From Bacteroidota bacterium (GTDB taxonomy: Bacteria; Bacteroidota; Rhodothermia; Rhodothermales; UBA10348), in the NCBI GenBank assembly GCA_029262855.1, contig JAJCYP010000138.1, positions 1 to 64,000 of the forward strand: 64,000 nucleotides of DNA, read 5' to 3'. The notes below the pieces were generated by a model that searched no databases, was not told the origin of the DNA, and was given only the letters and a program-made list of their open reading frames with translations. Shown piece by piece: positions 36,716 through 45,268 of this stretch. How positions within the stretch are numbered: position 1 is the stretch's first letter; each line of letters begins with the position of its first letter. The position numbers and the translations under genes were made by a program.

Positions 36716-37522
36716 CTATTGACCGGAGTGTGCCGCCAGTTTCGACACCTGCATCCAGTGCTGCAGGAGGATACCCCCCGCCACGGCCGCGTTCAGTGAT
36801 TCTGTGCCCCTCGGTCCCGATCCGGTAATGGTTACGCATCCCGCAGCGACGGCCTTCAATTCCGCCGACGGACCATGTGCCTCAGAACCGATCACAAGGG
36901 CCGCATCGGACGGCGGATCCCAATCGCCCAGATCCACACCCTCCATGTCGGCGACGAACACGCTGCGACCCACGAGGTCCGCCAGAACGGCCTCGATGGA
37001 AGCCCGGCGCACGACGGTCACGTCCCACAGCCCTCCCTGACTGGATCGAACCACCTTGGGTTGATACGGATCAGCCGAATCCGGGCCACAAATGACGCCA
37101 GCCACGCCGAACCACGCGGCCGTCCGGATCAGCGTACCCACGTTTCCGGGGTCCTGAACGCCGTCCAGAACCAGGCAGCCGCCAGCAGGAATACCCGATT
37201 CAGTCGGCAAGAGAGCTGAAGCCACCATGCCCTGATCACTCCTGGCGTCGGATATGCTCGCGAGATCCTTGGTCGCCCCCACCCGGACCGGGCACCCCGC
37301 CTTTGCTGCCAGCTCCGCGATGCACGGATCGTCCAGCGCGTTGGGGAGGACCACCAGATCAATGAGCGCCACGCCAGCGGTAACGGCCGACTCGATCGCC
37401 CGGACTCCCTCGATGAGATATTGACCAAGCTCCCGGCGGCCCCTTGAGCGGGACAGGGACCGGTACTCGCCCTTGCGCCTGGCGGTCAGCCTGGATTCAT
37501 GAGGATTGTGGTCAAGATTCAA
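36716..37522 (-). CDS. SpoU/TrmH family RNA 2'-O-methyltransferase
   Basis: The product is 268 residues from a TTG at 37522, the best available start; no ATG exists before the conserved N-terminal region except one that overlaps the divergent glutamate dehydrogenase start. The N-terminal substrate-binding region has YLIEGVRAIESAV. The SPOUT knot motifs are intact: DGVQDPGNVGTLIRTA (motif 1), LVIGSEAHGPS (motif 2) and TESLNAAVAGGILL (motif 3). The family methylates 2'-hydroxyls of rRNA or tRNA with S-adenosylmethionine; the target nucleotide cannot be assigned here. It is the first minus-strand gene after the divergent promoter region and may head the operon running down to ftsX. Confidence 0.87.
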   Translation of the reverse strand: MNLDHNPHESRLTARRKGEYRSLSRSRGRRELGQYLIEGVRAIESAVTAGVALIDLVVLPNALDDPCIAELAAKAGCPVRVGATKDLASISDARSDQGMVASALLPTESGIPAGGCLVLDGVQDPGNVGTLIRTAAWFGVAGVICGPDSADPYQPKVVRSSQGGLWDVTVVRRASIEAVLADLVGRSVFVADMEGVDLGDWDPPSDAALVIGSEAHGPSAELKAVAAGCVTITGSGPRGTESLNAAVAGGILLQHWMQVSKLAAHSGQ

Positions 37523-37532
37523 GGCGTCTTGG

Positions 37533-37570
37533 TATTGGCGTGTAGTCGCGCGTGGGTAGCTTTCATTCTG
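37533..37570 (+). promoter_or_regulatory. Candidate Bacteroidota-type promoter for glutamate dehydrogenase
   Basis: TTG at 37535-37537 and TAGCTTTC at 37557-37564 are separated by 19 bases. This is close to the TTTG-N19-TAnnTTTG pattern of the primary sigma factor in Bacteroidota. Transcription would start about 40 bases before the gdh ATG. The same interval must also hold the promoter of the divergent methyltransferase gene. Confidence 0.35.
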
Positions 37571-37610
37571 TTTCAATCTAGCGACCCAGGACAACGTCCA
37601 GCAACACACC

Positions 37611-38918
37611 ATGCCTTTCAAGCGCGACGTCCACGCCAGTTCTGTCTACAAGGAGCCCGCACCCATCCGCGACCATGAGAACCCGTTCGAGGCCATGGTC
37701 GATCGGTTCGACGTGGCCGCGCAGATACTCGAGTTGGATCCGGGTTTCTACGAATACCTGATTACGCCTACTCGCATTCACATCACGGCGATTCCCGTGG
37801 TGATGGATACGGGCCGTATCAAGGTGTACACGGGTTACCGGGTCATCCACAACGACATTCTCGGGCCGTCCAAGGGTGGAATCCGGTACTCACTGGACGT
37901 GAACCTGCCTGAGGTCAAGGCACTTGCGGCCTGGATGACCTGGAAGTGTGCCGTGGTGAATGTGCCTTTCGGCGGCGCCAAGGGCGGTGTGACCTGCAAC
38001 CCGCGTGAGATGAGCGCCGGCGAGTTGGAGCGACTCACCCGACGCTACACGTCCAACCTGATTGATGTCTTCGGTCCTGACAAGGACATCCCTGCGCCAG
38101 ACATGAACACGAATGCGCAGACGATGGCCTGGATTCTCGACACGTACTCGATGCACGCCAAGCGCACCGAAAATGCGGTGGTGACCGGGAAGCCCATCAA
38201 GCTGGGCGGCTCGCTCGGACGTCGCGAGGCAACGGGCCGGGGCGTCATGACCACGGCGCTGGCCGGGATGGATCGCCTTGGCATGCGCGTCCCGCAAAGC
38301 ACGGTGGCGGTTCAGGGATTTGGCAATGTCGGCTCGGTGGCCGCGCAGCTCATGGCTGAGCAGGGCTGTAAGATCGTCGCCGTATCCGACGTCTCCGGTG
38401 GGTACCACAATGCCAACGGAATCGACATTACCAAGGCACTGGAATACTCCGAGAAAAACGGATATTCCCTCGAGGGCTTCGACGGTGCCGAGAGCATCAC
38501 CAACGACGAACTGCTCGCTCTGGAGGTGGACATCCTGGCGCCCTGCGCCATGGAAGACCAAATCACCAGCCGCAACGCCGAGAGCGTCAAGGCCAAGATC
38601 ATTGTAGAGGGCGCGAACGGACCCACGACACCAAAGGCCGATGCCATCCTGAAGGACCGGGGCGTCATGGTCATCCCCGACATTCTGGCAAACGCCGGTG
38701 GTGTCACGGTGTCCTACTTCGAGTGGGTGCAGGACCGACAGGGCTACTTCTGGTCAATAGACCGGGTGAATCGTCGCCTGGATCGAATGATGCGCATCGC
38801 TTTCGACAGCGTCTTCGACGTGGCCCACCAGCACGATGTGACCCTTCGGATTGGCGCCTACGTGGATGCCATCAAGAAGGTAGCCGACGCCCTGAAGCTT
38901 CGCGGCATCTACGCCTAG
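37611..38918 (+). CDS. Glutamate dehydrogenase (Glu/Leu/Phe/Val dehydrogenase family)
   Basis: The product is 435 residues, the length of hexameric glutamate dehydrogenases. It interconverts L-glutamate and 2-oxoglutarate plus ammonia. Catalytic Lys124 is in PFGGAKGGV; Lys88 (GPSKGGIRY) and Lys112 contact substrate; GFGNVGS at 236-242 binds the nucleotide. The [13 protein letters not shown] segment near the C-terminus is typical. Coenzyme preference cannot be read by eye. No Shine-Dalgarno sequence precedes the ATG. Its divergent placement beside the peptide/histidine operon suggests it disposes of the glutamate formed there, although a biosynthetic role is possible. Confidence 0.95.
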   Translation: MPFKRDVHASSVYKEPAPIRDHENPFEAMVDRFDVAAQILELDPGFYEYLITPTRIHITAIPVVMDTGRIKVYTGYRVIHNDILGPSKGGIRYSLDVNLPEVKALAAWMTWKCAVVNVPFGGAKGGVTCNPREMSAGELERLTRRYTSNLIDVFGPDKDIPAPDMNTNAQTMAWILDTYSMHAKRTENAVVTGKPIKLGGSLGRREATGRGVMTTALAGMDRLGMRVPQSTVAVQGFGNVGSVAAQLMAEQGCKIVAVSDVSGGYHNANGIDITKALEYSEKNGYSLEGFDGAESITNDELLALEVDILAPCAMEDQITSRNAESVKAKIIVEGANGPTTPKADAILKDRGVMVIPDILANAGGVTVSYFEWVQDRQGYFWSIDRVNRRLDRMMRIAFDSVFDVAHQHDVTLRIGAYVDAIKKVADALKLRGIYA

Positions 38919-38992
38919 CAGCCGGCGATACGGTCCCGGCCGGACTTTGCCGTGGCCGTTGGATGGCGCGCCGGGACTTCGGATCTTCGGGC

Positions 38993-39583
38993 ATGCCCAG
39001 ACTCTGTGTCATTGTTGTACTTCTCTGCCTCCAGCACACGGCCTCCGGGCAGACGCCAGGAGTTGAGACCAACATGGACGTGCTGTCCAGGCTGGCCACA
39101 TCCTGCCTTCCGGACACCGGGAGCCTGACGGCCATGACCCTCCAGGCTCCCTCAAGGCTGCCCTTTCTTGGAAGTGCGCTGGTGTCGGCCCTGACCGCCG
39201 AAGGGATCACTGTCTTGGCTGTGGACGAGGCGCAGGAGCCTCCGGCCGCGCGCCTCAATGTTGACCTGGAGCGAGCCGGCGTGACCTACGCGCGCGATGG
39301 TTCAGGCTGGCTGACCCGGACGGTGAGTCTGGCGCTGGCGGTCCGGCTCACGGGAGATGGCCGTGAAATTCTCCACGATGACCTGTGCACGCCCGCTGCC
39401 ACTGATCGCGTTCGGCGTGGCGCGATCCCGCAGCTCGAGGAATCGGCCTACCCGGAAACACGGGCCACCGTGCCGCTCTCGCTTTGGCGGCGAGCGGTTC
39501 AGCCGGCCATGATTACGCTCGCGACCGCCGCCGGTACCGTCCTCTTCTTTTCCCTTCGCAGCCGGAGATCCGATGGGAGCTAG
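38993..39583 (+). CDS. Exported protein of unknown function with C-terminal membrane helix
   Basis: The product is 196 residues. The ATG at 38993 gives a signal peptide (RLCVIVVLLCLQHTASGQ); an in-frame ATG at 38963 would add ten residues. The mature part has no recognised domain. A hydrophobic stretch (about 172-189, AMITLATAAGTVLFFSL) followed by LRSRRSDGS looks like a membrane anchor with a positive cytoplasmic tail, so the body would face the periplasm. It overlaps the next gene by 11 bases, so the two are probably translated together and may form a functional pair at the envelope. I do not recognise the family. Confidence 0.65.
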   Translation: MPRLCVIVVLLCLQHTASGQTPGVETNMDVLSRLATSCLPDTGSLTAMTLQAPSRLPFLGSALVSALTAEGITVLAVDEAQEPPAARLNVDLERAGVTYARDGSGWLTRTVSLALAVRLTGDGREILHDDLCTPAATDRVRRGAIPQLEESAYPETRATVPLSLWRRAVQPAMITLATAAGTVLFFSLRSRRSDGS

Positions 39584-41276
39584 GCTGGCCTTTGCCTTCG
39601 CACTGCTTGCCTCCGGGTGTGCCGTTCCGGTCCTGCCCTCGGGCGGGCCCGCAGACTCACAGTCCCCGCGCGTGGTCAGCACACAACCTGTCGACGGTGC
39701 CGTGCGGTCGCGGCCGGATCGCATCCGGATCCAGTTTGACGAATTCATCGACGCGCGCTCTGCCGCCACGGCCGTGTCGGTTACGCCCGAACCCGATCGT
39801 CCGCCTGAGATACGACCGGGCGGACGATCGCTGGACATCGTCTTCCGCGAGCCGCTTCGGGACAACACGACGTACATCGTTACGGTCGATACGGGACTGA
39901 AGGATGCGCACGGAGTCGGTTTGGACGCGCCCATTCGAGTCGCGTTCGCCACCGGCGATCAGATCAATCGGGGCCGGATGGCCGGGACGGTGACCCGCTC
40001 GGCGGATGGCAGGCCTGATGTCGGGCTGGACGTGTATGCCTGGCTCATTTCGGACAGCCTGACTGGCCTCCCCATTCTGGAGCGCCCCCCGGACTACCGC
40101 ACCCAGACCAGTCAGAGTGGACGGTTTTCTTTCAGTTATCTGCAGGAGGCCCCCTACTTCGTCATGGGCCTGCGCGACGGAAATCGCAACCGGACTGTCG
40201 ACCCCGGCGAGGACGTGGCGTGGCCGCCCCTGCCTTTGGTCGACGCTTCGAGCGATTCGCTCGGTTCCGGAACATGGATTTCCACCAGGCTCGACACCAC
40301 GGCCGCCTCGCTGCGGCGTGTTGCCAGTCTTTCCAGCACCAGGCTGGCGCTCAGCGTAGACGAGCCGGTGACCCTCGTCGATCGTGACCCGGCGCGATGG
40401 GAATTGCTGGATACTTTGTCGCTTCAGACGGGATCGATTCTCGACGTCTTCCAGCCACACGACGATGCCCGGCGCATCATTGTCCTCACCCAACCACTGG
40501 CTGGCGACCATTGGGAGATCTGGGGCGACGGTGCCACCGTAGACTCGGTGGGAAATTCCGGGGCGCTGGGACCGACGGCCTTTCCGACCTCCGCTGCGGT
40601 GGACACCTTTCGCACCCGGTTCCTCGGCTTTGAGGCTGACACGGTGAACACCGACGGCCTGACCACGCTCCTTCCCGGCACGCTCCCGCGGCTGCTTTTT
40701 TCGGGGGCCCCGAATGACCGCGAACTCCGGTCCGGTGTCTCCGTGAGCGACTCAACCGGAGTGCGTGACTGGACCTGGTCTTCCCCGGCCGGAACGCGCG
40801 TGACCATTGATCCCGGACCCGGTGGAGCGGCAACGATTGAGGTGGACCTCGGAGCTTTTTCGGGTCCGGACTCGGTAGCGGCCCTCGCCGTTACCCCATC
40901 TCCAGACCGGGTCCTGGGTGAACTCGCGGGCGTGATTTCACCGGGCATCTATCCCATTGTGGTGGAGGCGCGGTCAGACCGCTTTCCAGCCGTTCTTCGG
41001 ACCCGGCCCGACTCCACAGGCGCGTTCACCTTTGCCAGACTTCCGGACGATGCCGTTCTCCGCCTGCGTTTCTTCGAGGACCGGGACGGCGACGAAGTCT
41101 GGGATTTCGGGAGCCTGAATCCGTTTCGGGCGCCGGAGCGCCTGGGATGGCTTGAGGCCTCCCCGCCGGTCCGCGCGCGATGGGAAACCGTGATTCCGGA
41201 TACGCTGCGTCTGATTGAGCTCTTAGCACCCCCATCGGCCCAGCCCGCGGCGGACAGCCTGGGACCGGGCTCATGA
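39573..41276 (+). CDS. Ig-like domain lipoprotein
   Basis: The product is 567 residues. It starts with a lipoprotein signal, lipobox LASGC (Cys16). Residues about 32-120 match the bacterial Ig-like (Big_5/SbsA-type) domain: SPRVVSTQPVDGA, IRIQFDEFIDA and TTYIVTVDTGLKDAHG. The next segment (about 135-210) resembles a carboxypeptidase-regulatory-like beta domain ending GLRDGNRNRTVDPGEDVAWPPLPLV. The rest is beta-rich without a clear family, with a second DRDGDEVWDFG loop near residue 510. Similar lipoproteins are widespread in Bacteroidota without known function. Overlaps of 11 bases upstream and 4 bases downstream tie it into one transcript with its neighbours. Confidence 0.8.
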   Translation: MGARLAFAFALLASGCAVPVLPSGGPADSQSPRVVSTQPVDGAVRSRPDRIRIQFDEFIDARSAATAVSVTPEPDRPPEIRPGGRSLDIVFREPLRDNTTYIVTVDTGLKDAHGVGLDAPIRVAFATGDQINRGRMAGTVTRSADGRPDVGLDVYAWLISDSLTGLPILERPPDYRTQTSQSGRFSFSYLQEAPYFVMGLRDGNRNRTVDPGEDVAWPPLPLVDASSDSLGSGTWISTRLDTTAASLRRVASLSSTRLALSVDEPVTLVDRDPARWELLDTLSLQTGSILDVFQPHDDARRIIVLTQPLAGDHWEIWGDGATVDSVGNSGALGPTAFPTSAAVDTFRTRFLGFEADTVNTDGLTTLLPGTLPRLLFSGAPNDRELRSGVSVSDSTGVRDWTWSSPAGTRVTIDPGPGGAATIEVDLGAFSGPDSVAALAVTPSPDRVLGELAGVISPGIYPIVVEARSDRFPAVLRTRPDSTGAFTFARLPDDAVLRLRFFEDRDGDEVWDFGSLNPFRAPERLGWLEASPPVRARWETVIPDTLRLIELLAPPSAQPAADSLGPGS

Positions 41277-42778
41277 AGCCGGTCCTTACGTCAGCAGCCA
41301 TGCGGTCAGCGGACCAGTTCACTATCGACGAGATTGGCGTCCCGGCCTTCGCTTTGATGGAGAGTGCCGGGCGCGCCGCCGCCGCAAGCATTCTCGATCA
41401 TCTCCGCGCCAGCGCCCGGCCGCACCATGCTGTCGGCGTTCTCTGCGGCAAGGGGAATAACGGTGGGGACGGACTCGTCGTTGCCCGAGAACTCGCGGAG
41501 GCCGGTTGCCGGGTTCGCGTGTTCATGGCTGCAGGGCGGGAAGGACTCACCGAGGAGGCGGCGCGTAACCTGGGAATCGTCGAGCGATTGGCGAGCGCGT
41601 CACTGCTTTTGGCAGGTGACGTCGAGACCATGGCCGACAGCGATGTCCTGATTGACGCGCTGCTCGGAACGGGCCAGAAGAGTGCGCCTCGAGAACCGAT
41701 GGCCTCTCTGATCGAGCGGGTCAATGGCTGGCCGGCCTTTCGGGTGGCGCTGGACATCCCAACGGGTCTGGACGCCGATACGGGTCGGTCTTGGGGTTCC
41801 ACCTTCCGGGCTGACCTGACGGTGGCCATTGCCGCGCTCAAGATCGGGCACCTCGTGCACGATGGGCCCGCCTATTCTGGAAAGACTACGACCGTATCCA
41901 TCGGCATTCCGGGAGCCGCTCTGGCGCGGCAAGCGGCCTCAGACGGCTGCGGATTCCTGTCGGACGACCAATTCGTGAGGGACCGGTATCCGACCCGGCG
42001 ACGAAGAGCCCACAAGTATGACTCCGGCCCAGCCCTGGTGATTGGCGGCTCGGCGGCGTACCCGGGAGCGCCGATCCTGGCAGCGACGGCCGCGGCGCGG
42101 ATCGGGTCAGGCTACGTCCTGGCTGCCCTTCCCGCCGGCGCGCCGGCCTCCGGGCCAACCGAAATTCCGACCATTGAGCACGGGGATAACGAGGCACTGT
42201 CGGCCTGGATCACCCGCGCCAAGGCCATCCTCATCGGCCCCGGACTGGGGCGATCTGACCATGCCCGCGCCCTGACCCGGCAGGTAGCCGAGTCTGCAGC
42301 CTGCCCCCTGGTTGTCGACGCGGATGGCCTGCGCGCTCTGGCCGACGAAGGACTTCTCGAGACATCCAATCAGCCGCGGATCCTGACTCCACATGGCGGC
42401 GAGTTTTCGTACATGACCGGACTGGACGTGATTCCCGGAAACCCGGTTGCTGTCGCCAGAACCTGGAGCAATAAATGGAACGCGGTTCTGATCCTGAAGG
42501 GAGCCCCGACCATCATCGCAGAGCCCTCGGGCCGGGCCGTCCTGTGCGGCACAGGCGGTCCCGCGCTTGCCACGGCCGGGACGGGTGATGTCCTCGCGGG
42601 CCTCTGTACCGGGTTACTGGCGATGGGACTCCCGCCGTTTGAGGCAGCCGTTGCTGCAACCCATCTGGGGGGGGCCGCGTCTGACGCCTACGCCGACCAT
42701 CATGGCCGCCTGTCGATGATGGCCTCGGATATTGTTCGTCAACTGCCCCGACTCTTAGCCCGGAGATTCCTCCTCTGA
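41273..42778 (+). CDS. nnr: Bifunctional NAD(P)HX epimerase/dehydratase
   Basis: The product is 501 residues, the length of fused Nnr. The N-terminal half (about 1-215) is the NAD(P)HX epimerase with GKGNNGGDGLV and ALDIPTGLDADTG. The C-terminal half (about 230-501) is the ADP-dependent NAD(P)HX dehydratase with LVIGGSAAYPGAPILAA, VDADGLRAL, LTPHGGEF and the ribokinase-like GTGDVLAGL. Together they repair hydrated NADH and NADPH. The ATG overlaps the lipoprotein stop by 4 bases (ATGA). Confidence 0.95.
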   Translation: MKPVLTSAAMRSADQFTIDEIGVPAFALMESAGRAAAASILDHLRASARPHHAVGVLCGKGNNGGDGLVVARELAEAGCRVRVFMAAGREGLTEEAARNLGIVERLASASLLLAGDVETMADSDVLIDALLGTGQKSAPREPMASLIERVNGWPAFRVALDIPTGLDADTGRSWGSTFRADLTVAIAALKIGHLVHDGPAYSGKTTTVSIGIPGAALARQAASDGCGFLSDDQFVRDRYPTRRRRAHKYDSGPALVIGGSAAYPGAPILAATAAARIGSGYVLAALPAGAPASGPTEIPTIEHGDNEALSAWITRAKAILIGPGLGRSDHARALTRQVAESAACPLVVDADGLRALADEGLLETSNQPRILTPHGGEFSYMTGLDVIPGNPVAVARTWSNKWNAVLILKGAPTIIAEPSGRAVLCGTGGPALATAGTGDVLAGLCTGLLAMGLPPFEAAVAATHLGGAASDAYADHHGRLSMMASDIVRQLPRLLARRFLL

Positions 42779-42843
42779 AAGCCACCTCGTCTGCCTCGCG
42801 CACCCTTCGGATACGCTCGATTCTCAAGCGCTGGGCACTGGCC

Positions 42844-43188
42844 TTGGCCGTGTTCTGGACGCTTGGAATTCTGTCGGCGGTGTTCCTCCCTGGCAGTTAT
42901 CTCCCTGAGTCGGAGATCATGAGTTTCGACAAGGTCATACATTTCGTCCTGTTCGGGGGCTTCGCCGGCCTGTGGATGGTCGCCCTTGGCGATAACCTGC
43001 CGAGAGCGGCTCTCTACATCATCGTCCTGGGCGTGGGGTATGGCATACTGACCGAGGTCGGCCAGTCGCTCATGGATGGCGGGCGACAGGGCGACCTTCT
43101 GGATGTGGTGGCTGACGCGGCCGGCGTACTGGTGGGAACGGGCGCCTTTCTGCTCTGGCGACGGTTTCATCCGGAGCCCACGGCCTGA
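42844..43188 (+). CDS. VanZ-like small membrane protein
   Basis: The product is 114 residues from a TTG at 42844. The frame is open further back to a CTG at 42775 that overlaps the nnr stop (CTGA); starting there would give 137 residues and complete the first membrane helix (WALALAVFWTLGILSAVFLPG). Three or four hydrophobic segments, SFDKVIHFVLFGGFAGLW and the DLLDVVADAAGVLVG helix match the VanZ-like family, whose molecular role is mostly unknown (VanZ itself gives low-level teicoplanin resistance). The true start is uncertain. Confidence 0.72.
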   Translation: MAVFWTLGILSAVFLPGSYLPESEIMSFDKVIHFVLFGGFAGLWMVALGDNLPRAALYIIVLGVGYGILTEVGQSLMDGGRQGDLLDVVADAAGVLVGTGAFLLWRRFHPEPTA

Positions 43189-43356
43189 CGGACCGAAGCC
43201 TTTTAATGTCCATTCCGGGGATTTCAGCAACTTGGTACGCATGTTTGTGTCTACATAGCGAGTGTTGACGCAGGATTTGGGCCCGCTTTTCCAAATGCGG
43301 AGCGTCGAATCTCAACAACAATTCTCGCGCCCCTTCCGTTTACTCCTGTAAGCGGA

Positions 43357-43364
43357 TATATTTG
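43357..43364 (+). promoter_or_regulatory. Candidate -7 element upstream of tonB
   Basis: TATATTTG matches the Bacteroidota TAnnTTTG box and lies 58 bases before the tonB ATG in an otherwise empty 233-base interval. No good TTTG was seen at the expected upstream distance, so this is a weak call. The mirror copy is at 45093-45100. Confidence 0.28.
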
Positions 43365-43421
43365 ATGTCCCGATTGAAGCGGGCGCCAGGCGCTTTGCAA
43401 ACCTAGACCACCCAATTACCC

Positions 43422-44081
43422 ATGGCCCTTCGAAAGACTGAAAAGGCTGATCTCAAGCAGCGGTATCCGCTTTTTGTCGAGATTGGGATGATTTTGACTC
43501 TGTCCCTTCTGATCGTGGCGTTTCGCCTCGATATGCGCGCCAATACCGACTTCGACGTCGGTTTGACCGAGCAAGAAACGGTCCAGATGGAAGAGATCCA
43601 GCAGACCCAACAGATCGAGAAGCCACCTCCGCCGCCGCGCCCACCCGTGCCGGTCGAGGTCCCGAACGATGAGATCCTTGACGACGACGAGCTTGATCTC
43701 GACGTTTCCCTTGATCTCGATGCGGCCGTCGATCTTCCGCCTCCTCCTCCGCCGCCGGCTGACGAGGAAGAGCCAGAGCCCGAGATCTTCGTGATCGTCG
43801 AGCAGATGCCAGAGCTGCAGGGAGGCCTGGCCGAACTGCAGAAAAAAATCCGCTATCCCGAGATCGCCAAGAAGGCTGGCGTGGAGGGACGTGTGATTGT
43901 CCAGTTCGTTGTCAACGAGCAGGGCCGGGTCGAGAACCCGGTCGTGATTCGCGGCATCGGAGCCGGTTGCGACGAGGAAGCCATCAAGGCTGTCCGGGAC
44001 GCACGGTTCACGCCGGGCAAGCAGCGTGGCAAGGCCGTAAAGGTCAAGATGGTGCTGCCGATCACGTTCAAGCTGAAATGA
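43422..44081 (+). CDS. tonB: TonB-family energy transducer
   Basis: The product is 219 residues. A cytoplasmic N-terminus is followed by one membrane helix (about 18-37, LFVEIGMILTLSLLIVAF), then a periplasmic linker with two proline runs (PPPPPRPP and PPPPPPP) around a strongly acidic DDDELDLDVSLDLD stretch, then the TonB C-terminal domain (about 130-219: EGRVIVQFVVNEQGRV, AVRDARFTPGKQRGKAV). It couples the inner-membrane proton gradient, through ExbB/ExbD, to outer-membrane transporters. ExbB and ExbD are not adjacent. It has its own upstream interval and a strong terminator, so it is likely transcribed alone. Confidence 0.93.
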   Translation: MALRKTEKADLKQRYPLFVEIGMILTLSLLIVAFRLDMRANTDFDVGLTEQETVQMEEIQQTQQIEKPPPPPRPPVPVEVPNDEILDDDELDLDVSLDLDAAVDLPPPPPPPADEEEPEPEIFVIVEQMPELQGGLAELQKKIRYPEIAKKAGVEGRVIVQFVVNEQGRVENPVVIRGIGAGCDEEAIKAVRDARFTPGKQRGKAVKVKMVLPITFKLK

Positions 44082-44137
44082 CTGACGCCAAGAGGAGCGC
44101 CTCCGGGCGACCAACCTCCAGGCGCAGCAAAATGATG

Positions 44138-44178
44138 AACGGGCTCCGGCGCTTGGCGCCGGGGCCCGTTTCTCTTTT
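44138..44178 (+). terminator. Rho-independent terminator of tonB
   Basis: A 15-pair stem (44138-44152 with 44156-44170, one G-U pair) with a TTG loop is followed by a T-rich tail. It lies 57 bases after the tonB stop and 50 bases before the axis of the inverted repeat. Confidence 0.85.
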
Positions 44179-44216
44179 GCTCCTGTGCGGATGCTCGCCG
44201 GCGATGGAGTGGACCG

Positions 44217-44240
44217 CCGTGCGGACCATGGTCCGCACGG
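44217..44240. other. Axis of the giant inverted repeat
   Basis: The symmetry centre falls between 44228 and 44229 within GGACCATGGTCC. There is no unpaired spacer. In each arm the axis is flanked by GGACC, seven bases, then GGACC again. Nothing here resembles a transposon end or a known protelomerase site. Confidence 0.95.
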
Positions 44241-44278
44241 CGGTCCACTCCATCGCCGGCGAGCATCCGCACAGGAGC

Positions 44279-44319
44279 AAAAGAGAAACGGGCCCCGGCG
44301 CCAAGCGCCGGAGCCCGTT
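44279..44319 (-). terminator. Mirror copy of the tonB terminator
   Basis: Same stem as 44138-44178 on the opposite strand. The two hairpins face each other across the axis, about 100 bases apart. Confidence 0.85.
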
Positions 44320-44375
44320 CATCATTTTGCTGCGCCTGGAGGTTGGTCGCCCGGAGGCGCTCCTCTTGGCGTCAG

Positions 44376-45035
44376 TCATTTCAGCTTGAACGTGATCGGC
44401 AGCACCATCTTGACCTTTACGGCCTTGCCACGCTGCTTGCCCGGCGTGAACCGTGCGTCCCGGACAGCCTTGATGGCTTCCTCGTCGCAACCGGCTCCGA
44501 TGCCGCGAATCACGACCGGGTTCTCGACCCGGCCCTGCTCGTTGACAACGAACTGGACAATCACACGTCCCTCCACGCCAGCCTTCTTGGCGATCTCGGG
44601 ATAGCGGATTTTTTTCTGCAGTTCGGCCAGGCCTCCCTGCAGCTCTGGCATCTGCTCGACGATCACGAAGATCTCGGGCTCTGGCTCTTCCTCGTCAGCC
44701 GGCGGCGGAGGAGGAGGCGGAAGATCGACGGCCGCATCGAGATCAAGGGAAACGTCGAGATCAAGCTCGTCGTCGTCAAGGATCTCATCGTTCGGGACCT
44801 CGACCGGCACGGGTGGGCGCGGCGGCGGAGGTGGCTTCTCGATCTGTTGGGTCTGCTGGATCTCTTCCATCTGGACCGTTTCTTGCTCGGTCAAACCGAC
44901 GTCGAAGTCGGTATTGGCGCGCATATCGAGGCGAAACGCCACGATCAGAAGGGACAGAGTCAAAATCATCCCAATCTCGACAAAAAGCGGATACCGCTGC
45001 TTGAGATCAGCCTTTTCAGTCTTTCGAAGGGCCAT
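44376..45035 (-). CDS. tonB: TonB-family energy transducer (mirror copy)
   Basis: Encodes the same 219 residues as the gene at 43422-44081, including the membrane helix, acidic/proline linker and TonB C-terminal domain. The two copies converge on the axis tail to tail, separated by 294 bases that contain both terminators. Confidence 0.9.
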   Translation of the reverse strand: MALRKTEKADLKQRYPLFVEIGMILTLSLLIVAFRLDMRANTDFDVGLTEQETVQMEEIQQTQQIEKPPPPPRPPVPVEVPNDEILDDDELDLDVSLDLDAAVDLPPPPPPPADEEEPEPEIFVIVEQMPELQGGLAELQKKIRYPEIAKKAGVEGRVIVQFVVNEQGRVENPVVIRGIGAGCDEEAIKAVRDARFTPGKQRGKAVKVKMVLPITFKLK

Positions 45036-45268
45036 GGGTAATTGGGTGGTCTAGGTTTGCAAAGCGCCTGGCGCCCGCTTCAATCGGGACATCAAATATA
45101 TCCGCTTACAGGAGTAAACGGAAGGGGCGCGAGAATTGTTGTTGAGATTCGACGCTCCGCATTTGGAAAAGCGGGCCCAAATCCTGCGTCAACACTCGCT
45201 ATGTAGACACAAACATGCGTACCAAGTTGCTGAAATCCCCGGAATGGACATTAAAAGGCTTCGGTCCG

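Larger units (their letters stand above)
24457..44228. repeat. Left arm of giant perfect inverted repeat
   Basis: Position x equals the complement of position 88457-x. All gene boundaries and protein lengths agree exactly between arms, and bases compared directly at the axis, near 24841/63616 and at the window edge (24457-24466 against 63991-64000) match. The arm is at least 19,772 bases; its outer limit is not reached because the window ends. Confidence 0.97.

Noticed and set aside
36675-36839. Longer start for alanine dehydrogenase
   Set aside because: The extra 55 codons overlap the methyltransferase gene on the same strand in another frame and are not similar to known alanine dehydrogenases.
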